Source: an uncultured Rhodospirillaceae bacterium (GTDB lineage Bacteria; Pseudomonadota; Alphaproteobacteria; Rhodospirillales; UBA2165). Taken from it: 58,784 bases of DNA. Below are positions 34,268 through 42,197 of the stretch, in pieces. A program made the position numbers and the translations under genes. The stretch covers positions 1-58,784 of the forward strand of contig CAJWAR010000026.1 in assembly GCA_913020445.1 (NCBI GenBank). The letters run 5' to 3'. Within the stretch, counting starts at the first letter, position 1. Every line of letters begins with the position of its first letter. The notes beneath the pieces are model-generated. The model saw only the letters and a program-made list of their open reading frames with translations. It made no database searches and was not told the origin of the DNA.

Positions 34268-35295
34268 GACGCACCTCCATCAGCCCAAACATCTTCATAG
34301 GCAGATTCCAACGGCGGCGGCGGTGACGCTTTGGCTTCTTCGGTCGCCTCGTCGACAGCTTTAAGAACCGCTTCTTCGATACCACTGACGACATCTTCTT
34401 TGACGCCGAAATCGAGCAGGCGCTGGCGATACATCGGGATCGGATCTTTCTTCATCCATTCTTCGAGCTCGCCCTCCGGCCGGTAGGTCGCTGGATCAGC
34501 CCGGGAATGGCCTGAGTAACGATAGGTCTTGGCTTCAATTAAGGATGGCCCGCCACCGGCGCGTGCTTTATCAAAAGCTGTCGTCGCCACGCGAAACACC
34601 GCATCGGCATCATTACCATCAACGATGATCGACGGCAGGCCGTAGGCACATGCCCGATCAGCCGCCGGATGTTCAACCGCCGTCACCTCACTGATCGGCG
34701 TATACTCCATATAGAGATTGTTTTCGCAGACAAAGACCACCGGCAGGTTCCAAACCACGGCAAAATTGAGCGCTTCATGGAAGGCGCCGATATTGGTCGT
34801 GCCGTCGCCAAAGAAACAGGCGGCAATCTGCCCGGTTTTATTATATTGCGCTTGCCAGGCAGCCCCGGCAGCAATTGGTAAATGGGCGCCGATAATGGCG
34901 TAAGAGCCCATCGCGCCATGTTCGACATCGGTGAGATGCATCGAGCCGCCTTTGCCTTTCAGCATGCCGCATTCCTTGCCCATCAGCTCGCCAATCATGC
35001 CAGTCATCGAAGCGCCGCGCACTAACGTATGAGCATGGCCGCGATAGGTGCAGAAGGTATAATCATCCGGGCGCATGGCCGCGCCAAAACCGGCCGAGAT
35101 AGCTTCCTGACCAATCGCCAGATGGCTGGTGCCCTTAATCAAATTTTGAAAAAACAGATCGTGGAGACGCTGTTCAACTTGGCGCACTTCAAGCTGCAGA
35201 CGCCACATCGTCAGGCGATTTTCTTCACCAATATCATCGTTCAGCTGCGCTTTTTTATCTGGTGCCTTTTTCTTTGCACCTGCCTTTTTTGCCAC
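34255..35295 (-). CDS. 2-oxoacid (pyruvate/acetoin type) dehydrogenase E1 alpha subunit
   Basis: A 346-residue ThDP-binding subunit with a Lys/Ala-rich N-terminus (MAKKAGAKKKAPDKK) and the ThDP motif FGDGTTNIGAFHEAL..VCENNLYMEYTP. The ARG/GHAHTLVRG and YRYSGHSRADPATYR elements fit PDH/acetoin E1alpha. It heads the E1alpha-E1beta-E2 operon; its upstream region carries the LacI operator at 35353-35366, 57 bp before the ATG, so the operon is likely under the LacI regulator encoded at 28944. Confidence 0.9.
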   Translation of the reverse strand: MAKKAGAKKKAPDKKAQLNDDIGEENRLTMWRLQLEVRQVEQRLHDLFFQNLIKGTSHLAIGQEAISAGFGAAMRPDDYTFCTYRGHAHTLVRGASMTGMIGELMGKECGMLKGKGGSMHLTDVEHGAMGSYAIIGAHLPIAAGAAWQAQYNKTGQIAACFFGDGTTNIGAFHEALNFAVVWNLPVVFVCENNLYMEYTPISEVTAVEHPAADRACAYGLPSIIVDGNDADAVFRVATTAFDKARAGGGPSLIEAKTYRYSGHSRADPATYRPEGELEEWMKKDPIPMYRQRLLDFGVKEDVVSGIEEAVLKAVDEATEEAKASPPPPLESAYEDVWADGGASWRN

Positions 35296-35352
35296 GAGAT
35301 TGCCTCCCTAATATAATTCGACCAATCGTCTCTTGCCGTTTGACGATTTTTA

Positions 35353-35366
35353 TGCAATCGTTTGCA
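35353..35366. promoter_or_regulatory. LacI-family operator TGCAATCGTTTGCA (reverse of the 28872 site)
   Basis: This is the exact reverse complement of the operator between the LacI and dehydrogenase genes, located 57 bp upstream of the E1alpha start. The rest of the 267-bp gap up to the M24 gene shows no other clear site. Confidence 0.75.
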
Positions 35367-35562
35367 TAGATTTCGAGGATAATTCCACAGACGCATAAAT
35401 TTGTCAACAAATGGAGTGAAGAGGCATTCAAGCCGGACCTCATAAGTGATAAGTTTTCACTAGACGAAACCTAGGAAATTAGGGTTTTATTTTGGTGTTT
35501 TTGAATGTTTTCTGATGGGATATCCTAAGTAGAGAACCAAAAAGCGCATTAGGGAGAGTTAA

Positions 35563-36816
35563 ATGTTTTATACGCGACCACATTCCACCGCTACCTGGGG
35601 CACCATGGCCAAAGACTGGGAAGCCGGTGTCGATTATCGCAAATTGGTTGCTGAACGCACCGAACGCGCCAGACGGGCAATCACCGATGCTGGCCTGGCC
35701 GCCGTGATTTGCTTCAATTTTGATAATGTTCGCTACATTACAGCAACCCATATCGGTGAGTGGGCCCGCGATAAATTCGACCGCTATTGTCTACTCGGCC
35801 AGGAAGGCAGCCCATTTTTGTGGGACCCGGCATCTCCCGCCAAACGCAAAAGCTCGCCCTGGCTCGGCAATAACGTCGATGCGCCGGTTTCTACCATGCA
35901 AGGCGCCCTGCCGCCGATACTCGGTATCGAAGACGTCTTCGCCAAACAGATCAAAGAAAAATTGACTGATATGGGCATTGAAAAAGAGCCGATTGGTATC
36001 GATGTCATGGAACTGCCGATGATGCGGGCACTTGAACGCCAAGGTATTGAATTGGTCGACGGTCAGCAGGCCTTGATGGATGCCCGCGAAATTAAGACCG
36101 ATGAAGAGATCGAAATACTCAAACAAGCCGCCGCCATGGTCGATGGCGTCTATCTCGATATCGCCAAAGCGATCCGCCCGGGTGCCCGTGAAAGTGATCT
36201 TGTCGCTATCGCCAATGATCAGCTTTATGCCATGGGCTCAGAACGGGTTGAATGCGTAAATTCGGTCGCCGGTCCTCGTGGCGCGCCGCATTCCCATACA
36301 TTTTCTGATCGTATGATCCAGCCGGGCGATATGATCTTCCTGGATATCATGCATAGCCTCAATGGCTACCACACCTGCTATTACCGCACCTTCATTTGCG
36401 GCATTCCGAACGAAGCGCAGAAAGAAGCTTACGAGCAGTGTTCCCAATGGGTTAATTCAGCCTTGGAAGCGATCAAACCGGGTGCCCTGCTAGACGATGT
36501 TGCCCGCGCCTGGCCGAAAGCCGAAGAGTTTGGTTATGCTAATGAAGACGAAGCCTTCCTGCTGCAATTTGGCCATGGTATCGGCCTCAGCCTGTGGGAA
36601 CGTCCTATTATCTCGCGCCGTTATATGGAGCAAGGCACCAAGCTCAAAAAGGGTATGGTCTTTGCGGTTGAATGCTGGAAAGGCGCCGCCGATGGCTCGG
36701 GTGCCGCACGGATCGAGGAAGAAGTTGTTGTGACTGAGGATGGTTGCGATATCATCACCAACTTCCCCAGCGATCATTTGATTTCCTGTGGCCTGCCGGG
36801 CTGCGAAATCTACTGA
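35563..36816 (+). CDS. M24-family (creatinase/aminopeptidase P-like) hydrolase with altered metal site
   Basis: A 417-residue pita-bread-fold protein with a creatinase-like N-domain and a C-terminal M24 domain. Of the five usual metal ligands, Asp261 (FLDIMH), His338 (FGHGIG), Glu370 (FAVECW) and Glu385/386 (RIEEEV) are visible, but the second Asp, expected 11 residues after Asp261 (normally in GY..D.TRTF), is Cys272 (GYHTCYYRTF). Some family members such as creatinase work without metals. Possible roles are hydrolase of an N-acyl or ureido compound, or prolidase-like. RBS GGGAGAG precedes the start. It is followed after 22 bp by a CobW GTPase. Confidence 0.82.
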   Translation: MFYTRPHSTATWGTMAKDWEAGVDYRKLVAERTERARRAITDAGLAAVICFNFDNVRYITATHIGEWARDKFDRYCLLGQEGSPFLWDPASPAKRKSSPWLGNNVDAPVSTMQGALPPILGIEDVFAKQIKEKLTDMGIEKEPIGIDVMELPMMRALERQGIELVDGQQALMDAREIKTDEEIEILKQAAAMVDGVYLDIAKAIRPGARESDLVAIANDQLYAMGSERVECVNSVAGPRGAPHSHTFSDRMIQPGDMIFLDIMHSLNGYHTCYYRTFICGIPNEAQKEAYEQCSQWVNSALEAIKPGALLDDVARAWPKAEEFGYANEDEAFLLQFGHGIGLSLWERPIISRRYMEQGTKLKKGMVFAVECWKGAADGSGAARIEEEVVVTEDGCDIITNFPSDHLISCGLPGCEIY

Positions 36817-36838
36817 TCGCTAAACGCTAGGACGCGAA

Positions 36839-37966
36839 GTGGATAAAATCTGGGTCACCCTGATCACGGGATTCTTAGGCAGCGGCAAGACAACGCTGTT
36901 GAACACCCTGCTTGAGCATCCCGACATGTCACAGGCCGCCGTCATCGTTAATGAATTCGGCGAAATCGGCATCGATTATGACCTGGTTGAGCAGTCCGAC
37001 GAGAATGTTATTCAACTTGCCAATGGCTGTCTTTGCTGTTCGGTCAAAGGCGATCTGATTGATACCTTCCGCGATCTCTATATTCAAAGGAATGCCGGCA
37101 CGATCCCGTTCTTTGACCGGGTAATCATCGAGACCACAGGCATCGCCGACCCGGCGCCAGTGCTCCAGATCATTCTAACCAATCCAATGGTGTTCAATCA
37201 TTTTGCCCTAGATGGCGTCGTCACGACGGTTGATACGATCAACGGCGTTTCGTCATTGGATCGCTTCCCGGAATGCGTCAAACAAGCCGCTATCGCGGAC
37301 CGTCTGATCATCACCAAAGTTGATCTCGCCGAAAACGACCAGCAGATCAAAACCTTGGAAGACCGCCTGAGGATTCTAAATCCGGCAGCCCCAATCATCG
37401 CGACGACAACGGAAGAGGCCGACCCGTCTGATTTATTCGGTACCGGTCTTTTTGATCCGACATCAAAGAAAGTCGATTTCGAAAACTGGCTGCAGGCGGA
37501 TGCGTATGAAGATCAGGCAAGCTCTGAACTCGCCGGCACCTCGCTCGCAGAACCCGACGAGGCTGCCCTCGCCTACTACAAGGAACACGGCCATACTCAC
37601 GAGGATGATCATACTCATCACCACCACGATCCCAACATCAACTCCTTTGTCATCATCCGCGAGAACCCGATTGCGCTTAATACGCTGAGCATGTTCCTGG
37701 AGGGTCTGACAAATGAAGCAGGGCCGGATTTACTGCGGGTCAAAGGCATCGTCCATGTGATTGAGCGCCCGGACCAGCCGGCGGTTATTCAAGGGGCACA
37801 GCAGATATTCCATTCGCTTGATTGGCTCGATAGCTGGCCGAGCGATGACCGCCGCACCCGGATTGTCTTTATTACTCGCAATATTGATCAGGCTTATATC
37901 GAAGACACACTTGAACTCATTGAACGGGTGGCGGCACGCACCGCCGCCGCTGCAGCTGGCGTATAA
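36839..37966 (+). CDS. CobW/COG0523-family GTPase (putative metallochaperone)
   Basis: A 375-residue G3E GTPase with P-loop GFLGSGKTTLL, the metal-binding CxCC motif (GCLCCSVKGD), ETTGIADP (switch), TKVD (base-recognition) and a His-rich loop HGHTHEDDHTHHHHDPN, followed by the CobW C-terminal domain. Such proteins deliver zinc or another metal to client enzymes. It starts with GTG at 36839 and lies 22 bp after the M24 gene, which suggests that the M24 protein is its client. Confidence 0.9.
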   Translation: MDKIWVTLITGFLGSGKTTLLNTLLEHPDMSQAAVIVNEFGEIGIDYDLVEQSDENVIQLANGCLCCSVKGDLIDTFRDLYIQRNAGTIPFFDRVIIETTGIADPAPVLQIILTNPMVFNHFALDGVVTTVDTINGVSSLDRFPECVKQAAIADRLIITKVDLAENDQQIKTLEDRLRILNPAAPIIATTTEEADPSDLFGTGLFDPTSKKVDFENWLQADAYEDQASSELAGTSLAEPDEAALAYYKEHGHTHEDDHTHHHHDPNINSFVIIRENPIALNTLSMFLEGLTNEAGPDLLRVKGIVHVIERPDQPAVIQGAQQIFHSLDWLDSWPSDDRRTRIVFITRNIDQAYIEDTLELIERVAARTAAAAAGV

Positions 37967-38001
37967 ATTTGAACAGCGGTGGATTTGCCATTGATCGGCA
38001 C

Positions 38002-38103
38002 CCCCACCCCTCCCTCCCCCCTCAAGGGGGAGGGGGAAATTAGAGAAGCGGTTACACCCCAACTTCCCTCCCCCCTGGAGGGGGAGGATTAAGGAGGGGG
38101 GGG
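38002..38103. repeat. C-rich/G-rich double hairpin repeat
   Basis: Two inverted repeats lie between the CobW and YCII genes: CCCTCCCCC (38012-38020) with GGGGGAGGG (38026-38034), and CCTCCCCC with GGGGGAGG around 38067-38087, followed by GGAGGGGG. Such C-tract/G-tract pairs are common intergenic repeats in some genomes and may affect transcript end or start. Confidence 0.65.
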
Positions 38104-38137
38104 CAAATAAATGCCCAAATTAAATAGGGAGAGAAAA

Positions 38138-38425
38138 ATGTTATTTACAATTTTTTGCATCGATAAACCCGGCGTGACGGAGAAACGCGCCGAGGCAATG
38201 CCGGGACATGTCGAGTACCTCAATCAAAGCGACATTAAAAACGTCATGTCCGGCCCGTTGATGGATGACGCGATGGAGAACGTTGTCGGCAGCCTTTATA
38301 TCGTCGATGCGCCGGACCGCGCCGCCATCGAAGCCTTTCAAAAAGACGACCCTCTTGTGCAAGCGGATATTTGGGCAAGCGTCGAAGTCCGCGCCTTTAA
38401 TAAACGCGTCGATAATCGAGATTAA
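38138..38425 (+). CDS. YCII-domain protein
   Basis: A 95-residue small protein: MLFTIFCIDKPGVTEKRAEAM, then AMENVVGSLYIVDAPDRAAIEAFQKDDPLVQADIW (in part), matching the YCII fold with its acidic/His region. The ATG at 38138 follows GGGAGAG; a frame from 38111 is less supported. It sits 42 bp before an SDR gene and may share its operon. Activity unknown. Confidence 0.75.
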   Translation: MLFTIFCIDKPGVTEKRAEAMPGHVEYLNQSDIKNVMSGPLMDDAMENVVGSLYIVDAPDRAAIEAFQKDDPLVQADIWASVEVRAFNKRVDNRD

Positions 38426-38467
38426 TCAAACTACATAATTTACAGAGTTCACTCAGGAGAAAATAAA

Positions 38468-39253
38468 ATGGATTTAGGACTAAAAGGAAAAAACGCCGCC
38501 ATCACCGGCTCCAGCCAAGGCATTGGCTATGCCATCGCCAGTTCACTCGCCGATGAAGGCTGTAATGTGGCACTTTCTGCCCGCAACCAGGATCGTCTCG
38601 ACCAGGCGGTCGCCGATATGGAAGCCAAAGGCGTTAAAGCCGTCGGCGTCATCTGTGATCTCTCGACCGAGGCAGGCTGCGGCAAGTTCATCGAAGAAGC
38701 AGCGGCTGGCTTGGGTGGTCTTGATATTCTGGTCAACAATGTCGGCGGCATGATCCCGGGCACCATCGACAGCGTCGATGATGATCTCTGGGACACGATC
38801 TTAAACACTAATTTGATGTCCTTTGTTCACACCACCAAACACGCCATCCCGCATATCAAAAAATCCAGCGCTGGCCGCATTCTCAATGTCTCGGGCGTCA
38901 CCGGCAAACAATTGATGCCGGGTGCCTTGACCACGACGATCCCGAATACGGCGATCCACGGCTTTGCCAAAATCATGGCAGCGGAGCTGGGTCCGGACAA
39001 CATTACCGTCAACACCATCTGCCCGGGCTTTACCAATACGGAGAGCTGGGGACCGCGCGCTGAAGGCATGGCCAAAGTAAAAGGCATCACGCCGGATCAG
39101 GTGCGTGACGGTGTTTCCGGCATGACGCTATTGGGCCGCTGGGCTGAACCGCAAGAGATCGGCGACGCCGCCGCCTGGATCGTCTCAGCGAAAAACAGCT
39201 ACCAGACCGGCACCGTGGTCGAAGTCTGCGGCGGCTATACGAAGTATATATAG
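38468..39253 (+). CDS. SDR-family protein lacking the YxxxK active site
   Basis: A 261-residue SDR with normal cofactor motifs (AITGSSQGIG, NNVGG) and the family C-terminus (GTVVEVCGGY). The active-site Ser142 is present (ILNVSGVTG), but the place of the Tyr and Lys of YxxxK reads Thr156-TIP-Asn160 (TTTIPNTAIHGFAK). Either it is a pseudoenzyme or catalysis differs. RBS AGGAGAAAATAAA. Followed by a hairpin terminator-like repeat. Confidence 0.82.
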   Translation: MDLGLKGKNAAITGSSQGIGYAIASSLADEGCNVALSARNQDRLDQAVADMEAKGVKAVGVICDLSTEAGCGKFIEEAAAGLGGLDILVNNVGGMIPGTIDSVDDDLWDTILNTNLMSFVHTTKHAIPHIKKSSAGRILNVSGVTGKQLMPGALTTTIPNTAIHGFAKIMAAELGPDNITVNTICPGFTNTESWGPRAEGMAKVKGITPDQVRDGVSGMTLLGRWAEPQEIGDAAAWIVSAKNSYQTGTVVEVCGGYTKYI

Positions 39254-39277
39254 GGCTGCAAGCCAATTTACAATTAG

Positions 39278-39426
39278 GGGGACATGTACTCGTTACGTGT
39301 CCCCTTTCCTTTTCCGGGGACATCTTCTTGGTACACCCTAACGGCCTGAATAACGGTCGCCTAAGGTGTCCCCACTTCGGATGTTGAAGTAGTCAATTCA
39401 CCACAGAGAACACAGAGAACACAGAG
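39278..39426. repeat. Composite repeat: GGGGACATGT/ACGTGTCCCC hairpin plus CACAGAGAACACAGAG
   Basis: GGGGACATGT (39278-39287) pairs with ACGTGTCCCC (39295-39304), with one G-T pair, followed by a T-rich run, so it can also terminate the SDR transcript. About 100 bp on, 39400-39426 is a tandem AGAGAACAC run. The same combination, hairpin then ACAGAGAACACAGAG, is found at 43580-43676. No gene lies in 39254-39546. Confidence 0.65.
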
Positions 39427-39441
39427 GTTTGAAGTCTTACT

Positions 39442-39470
39442 GGGATACGGAAAACCAGTGGTTTCGGTAT
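39442..39470. repeat. 29-bp GGGATACGG..TTTCGGTAT repeat (copy A)
   Basis: This imperfect palindrome starts GGGATACGGAAAAC and ends GGTTTCGGTAT. A second copy with three differences is at 40902-40930, so the two copies flank the nuclease-like gene at 39547-40755. A partial copy of the left part is near 40830-40842. Confidence 0.6.
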
Positions 39471-39546
39471 AAGGGCAATCTCGATTTGATCGCTATAACC
39501 AGTAAATTACTCCACCAACCTTGAGATTTTAATCCGCCAGCAAAAA

Positions 39547-40755
39547 TTAGTCCTTCGGCACATGGAAGGCTTGAACCGTTAAGTGCAGTTCACGATTAGG
39601 GTCATCCGGTTGACCGAACAAATATCGAAACTCAGTTTCGTTTTTCTTTTCAACCAATTTTTTACAGCTTGTGTGATCTGGAACAGTTTCGCTAATCGCT
39701 TCGACTACAGTGCTGTGATTTTTGTTTTTGTTGAATATGATCAATGAAGTTTTTGTATCTCTCCAACTGGTATATCCGAGCAGTTGATCGATTGCCTCCA
39801 TCAGAGCTTTTGAGCCTTTCCAAATTTTACACTCGCCTATAAACACATTGCGATCTTCGTGACGTATTAATATGTCTGTCTTGCCCGATGCGTTAAATGT
39901 TTCACCTGTGGCATTACCTTCATAATGGCCATTCAACTGAACCAATATTTGGTCACGCAATGACTCCTCATCCATTTGAGAAAAAACACTTGGGCTTCGC
40001 TCCATCATATTTACGGAACTACGGATTACACCCAAAACATAATCATATTCCTCCTCGGGCCAGATCGGTTCGGGAGCAAACGTTTTATCTTTGACAACTG
40101 GCATACGAACTGATGGTTTGCGACGAATATCAGGTACGGCAAATGTTTTCTTAGAATCGCCGCGACGCTTTATCGGCAGCCCTAAATTTGCAACAACGTT
40201 TTGATCTCTAAGTAAACGATTCTTACGATTAGCGACTGCCCGCGTAATGGAGCCAGTCAGATTGTTGTTATGCTGCTTGAGATCATCTTCAACCCACTGT
40301 AGGTACTCGGCAATTTCAGCGACATCTTTTTCATATTGATTTTTCAATACCTCGCTATTACCGGAGGACGTAAAGTAATCTAGGTGTAACTCACCGTCGC
40401 GAATATCTGCTTGAGGCCTATGTCCTACATAAGAAGTTGACGGTTCAAAATGAAAGAATTTTTGGTCGCCCTCATATGGCACTGCGATAGTAATATGTGT
40501 GCCTTGATCTCGAATTTGCCTACCGTAGTCGCTTCGATTACGAGTAGCTTCGGTTTGATCGTGAATGTAAATTTCATCAGATAACAGTTTAGGGCAATCG
40601 AGTTCATTCTTTGCATATAAAGCGGCAATTAAGTCATTCTCACTTGCACCGAGCAAATAGTCAGAATTTAACCGCTCTATTTCTCCAAGCACATTTTCAG
40701 AAAGTGCTCTCAAGTGGTCAAATAACGAACCGCCATGGAATAAATATTCGCCCAT
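39547..40755 (-). CDS. Putative PD-(D/E)XK nuclease-like protein, unknown family
   Basis: A 402-residue protein, AT-richer than its neighbours. The C-terminal third has a PD-(D/E)XK-type pattern: Asp294 (GKTDILIRHED) then Glu308-Cys-Lys310 (VFIGECKIWKG), preceded by a helix with LRDQILVQLNGHYEG and Glu285. The N-terminal 220 residues have no motif that I recognise; there is a Lys/Arg-rich linker around 195-225. The gene is alone on the minus strand in a patch rich in repeats, which suggests lateral gain, and nucleases of this kind are often defence-related. Activity is inferred from a motif, not proven. Confidence 0.65.
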   Translation of the reverse strand: MGEYLFHGGSLFDHLRALSENVLGEIERLNSDYLLGASENDLIAALYAKNELDCPKLLSDEIYIHDQTEATRNRSDYGRQIRDQGTHITIAVPYEGDQKFFHFEPSTSYVGHRPQADIRDGELHLDYFTSSGNSEVLKNQYEKDVAEIAEYLQWVEDDLKQHNNNLTGSITRAVANRKNRLLRDQNVVANLGLPIKRRGDSKKTFAVPDIRRKPSVRMPVVKDKTFAPEPIWPEEEYDYVLGVIRSSVNMMERSPSVFSQMDEESLRDQILVQLNGHYEGNATGETFNASGKTDILIRHEDRNVFIGECKIWKGSKALMEAIDQLLGYTSWRDTKTSLIIFNKNKNHSTVVEAISETVPDHTSCKKLVEKKNETEFRYLFGQPDDPNRELHLTVQAFHVPKD

Positions 40756-41150
40756 TGCTCCCTACCTAATTGGCGTTTGCCACAATCATCGTTGGATGTA
40801 AACGATAATAACATTACACTAAAAAGGAGGGGTACGGAAAACCTCCTCAAAATGGGTCAAATTAGGTCGCGGAAGTGTGCGGTTTGCTGGATCGCTCAGA
40901 GGGGATACGGAAAACAGTTGGTTTCGGTATGGACCCTTCCTCTTTCGTCATACGCGGGCTTGACCCGCGTATCCATTTGGCGGCGACTGTTAAAGTTGGA
41001 TGCGCGGATCACGTCCGCGCATGACGGCGTATAAAAAAGGAACCTGATACTTTCCCGGCACCTTTTTTTTGGACTCGGCTGAGTTAATTGCATAGGATTT
41101 AATTCAATTATAATAAATTGCAAAAAAATCTTAATGTAGGGAGCGGTATC
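40756..41150. repeat. Gene-free stretch with repeat copy B and a REP doublet
   Basis: It holds repeat copy B (40902-40930) and two back-to-back REP hairpins: ATACGCGGG (40950-40958) with CCCGCGTAT (40964-40972), and ATGCGCGGA (41000-41008) with TCCGCGCAT (41014-41022). The first is flanked CGTC..CCA and the second TGG..GACG, so the two are inverted copies, the layout of a REPIN. The rest is cysK promoter region; no riboswitch was recognised. Confidence 0.7.
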
Positions 41151-42197
41151 ATGGGAAAGCTATATCAAAACATTGTCGAGACAATTGGCAACACGCCGGT
41201 CGTGCGGATCAACAATCTGGCGCCGGAAGGCATAAATTTATTTGTTAAAATTGAAGCCTTTAATCCATTGGGATCGGTGAAGGACCGTCTGGCCTTAGGC
41301 GTTATTGAAGATGGCGAAAAATCCGGCGCGCTCAAACCCGGCCAAACGGTGATTGAGGCGACGAGCGGCAATACCGGTATCGGGCTGGCTATGGTCTGCG
41401 CCCAAAGAGGCTATCCTTTGGTCGTCACCATGGCCGAGAGCTTTAGTGTTGAACGCCGGAAATTAATGCGATTTTTGGGCGCCAAGGTCGTGCTCACGCC
41501 AGCCGCGGAAAAAGGCACCGGCATGGTCAACAAAGCGATCGAGCTCGCCGAGGCTAATGATTGGTTCCAAACCAAGCAGTTTGAAAACGAAGCCAACCCT
41601 GATATCCATATGCGCACCACGGCGGAGGAAATTATCGCCGATTTCGATGGCGAGGCTTTGGACTATTGGGTAACCGGCTTTGGCACCGGCGGCACGATTA
41701 AAGGCGTCGCCCGCGTTCTCCAAGAGAAGCGCCCGGAGACAAAGATAATCGTGTGCGAGCCGGAAGACGCGGCTATGCTGACCAGCGGCGAAGGCCAGGA
41801 ACGCAATGCTGATGGTACACCCGCCGCCGGCCATCCTGCATTCACGCCTCACCCCATTCAAGGCTGGAGCCCCGACTTCATCCCCAAAATTATGGGCGAT
41901 GCCGTTGATATGAATGTCATCGAAAAAGTGCTGACGATCTCCGGCCCTGAAGCGATGAAGTGCAGCCAGGACTTAGCCCAGAAAGAAGGTATTTTCGTCG
42001 GCACGTCGTCAGGTGCCACCTTTGCCGGGGCGCTAAAAGTTTGTGAAGAGGCACCTGCTGGCGCCACAGTGCTTTGCATGCTGCCCGACACCGGGGAACG
42101 CTATCTCAGCACGCCGTTATTTGGTGACATCGAAGCCGATATGACGGATGAGGAAAAAGAGATATCGAACTCGACACCGAATTTCCAAATGGGTTAG
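41151..42197 (+). CDS. cysK: Cysteine synthase A
   Basis: A 348-residue PLP enzyme (O-acetylserine sulfhydrylase). It has ETIGNTPVVRINNL, the PLP lysine in NPLGSVKDRLALG, the substrate loop EATSGNTGIGLAM, the PLP phosphate cup TGFGTGGTIKGV and the SSGAT motif. It is about 25-40 residues longer than classical CysK, mainly through an insertion near residues 205-235 (LTSGEGQERNADGTPAAGHP). The ATG at 41151 with GTAGGGAGCGG upstream is preferred to the frame beginning at 41118. Its stop overlaps the stop of the convergent UroD-like gene by 4 bp. Confidence 0.92.
   Translation: MGKLYQNIVETIGNTPVVRINNLAPEGINLFVKIEAFNPLGSVKDRLALGVIEDGEKSGALKPGQTVIEATSGNTGIGLAMVCAQRGYPLVVTMAESFSVERRKLMRFLGAKVVLTPAAEKGTGMVNKAIELAEANDWFQTKQFENEANPDIHMRTTAEEIIADFDGEALDYWVTGFGTGGTIKGVARVLQEKRPETKIIVCEPEDAAMLTSGEGQERNADGTPAAGHPAFTPHPIQGWSPDFIPKIMGDAVDMNVIEKVLTISGPEAMKCSQDLAQKEGIFVGTSSGATFAGALKVCEEAPAGATVLCMLPDTGERYLSTPLFGDIEADMTDEEKEISNSTPNFQMG

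Noticed and set aside
35563..36816. DMSP lyase DddP identity for the M24 protein
   Set aside because: DddP belongs to the M24 fold but keeps an Asp-x-Asp and a further Asp metal ligand; here the second Asp is Cys and the surrounding text is not DddP-like.
41040..41150. Riboswitch upstream of cysK or the MetE-like gene
   Set aside because: I found no SAM-, cobalamin- or TPP-riboswitch core sequence; the regions are repeat-rich and otherwise plain.
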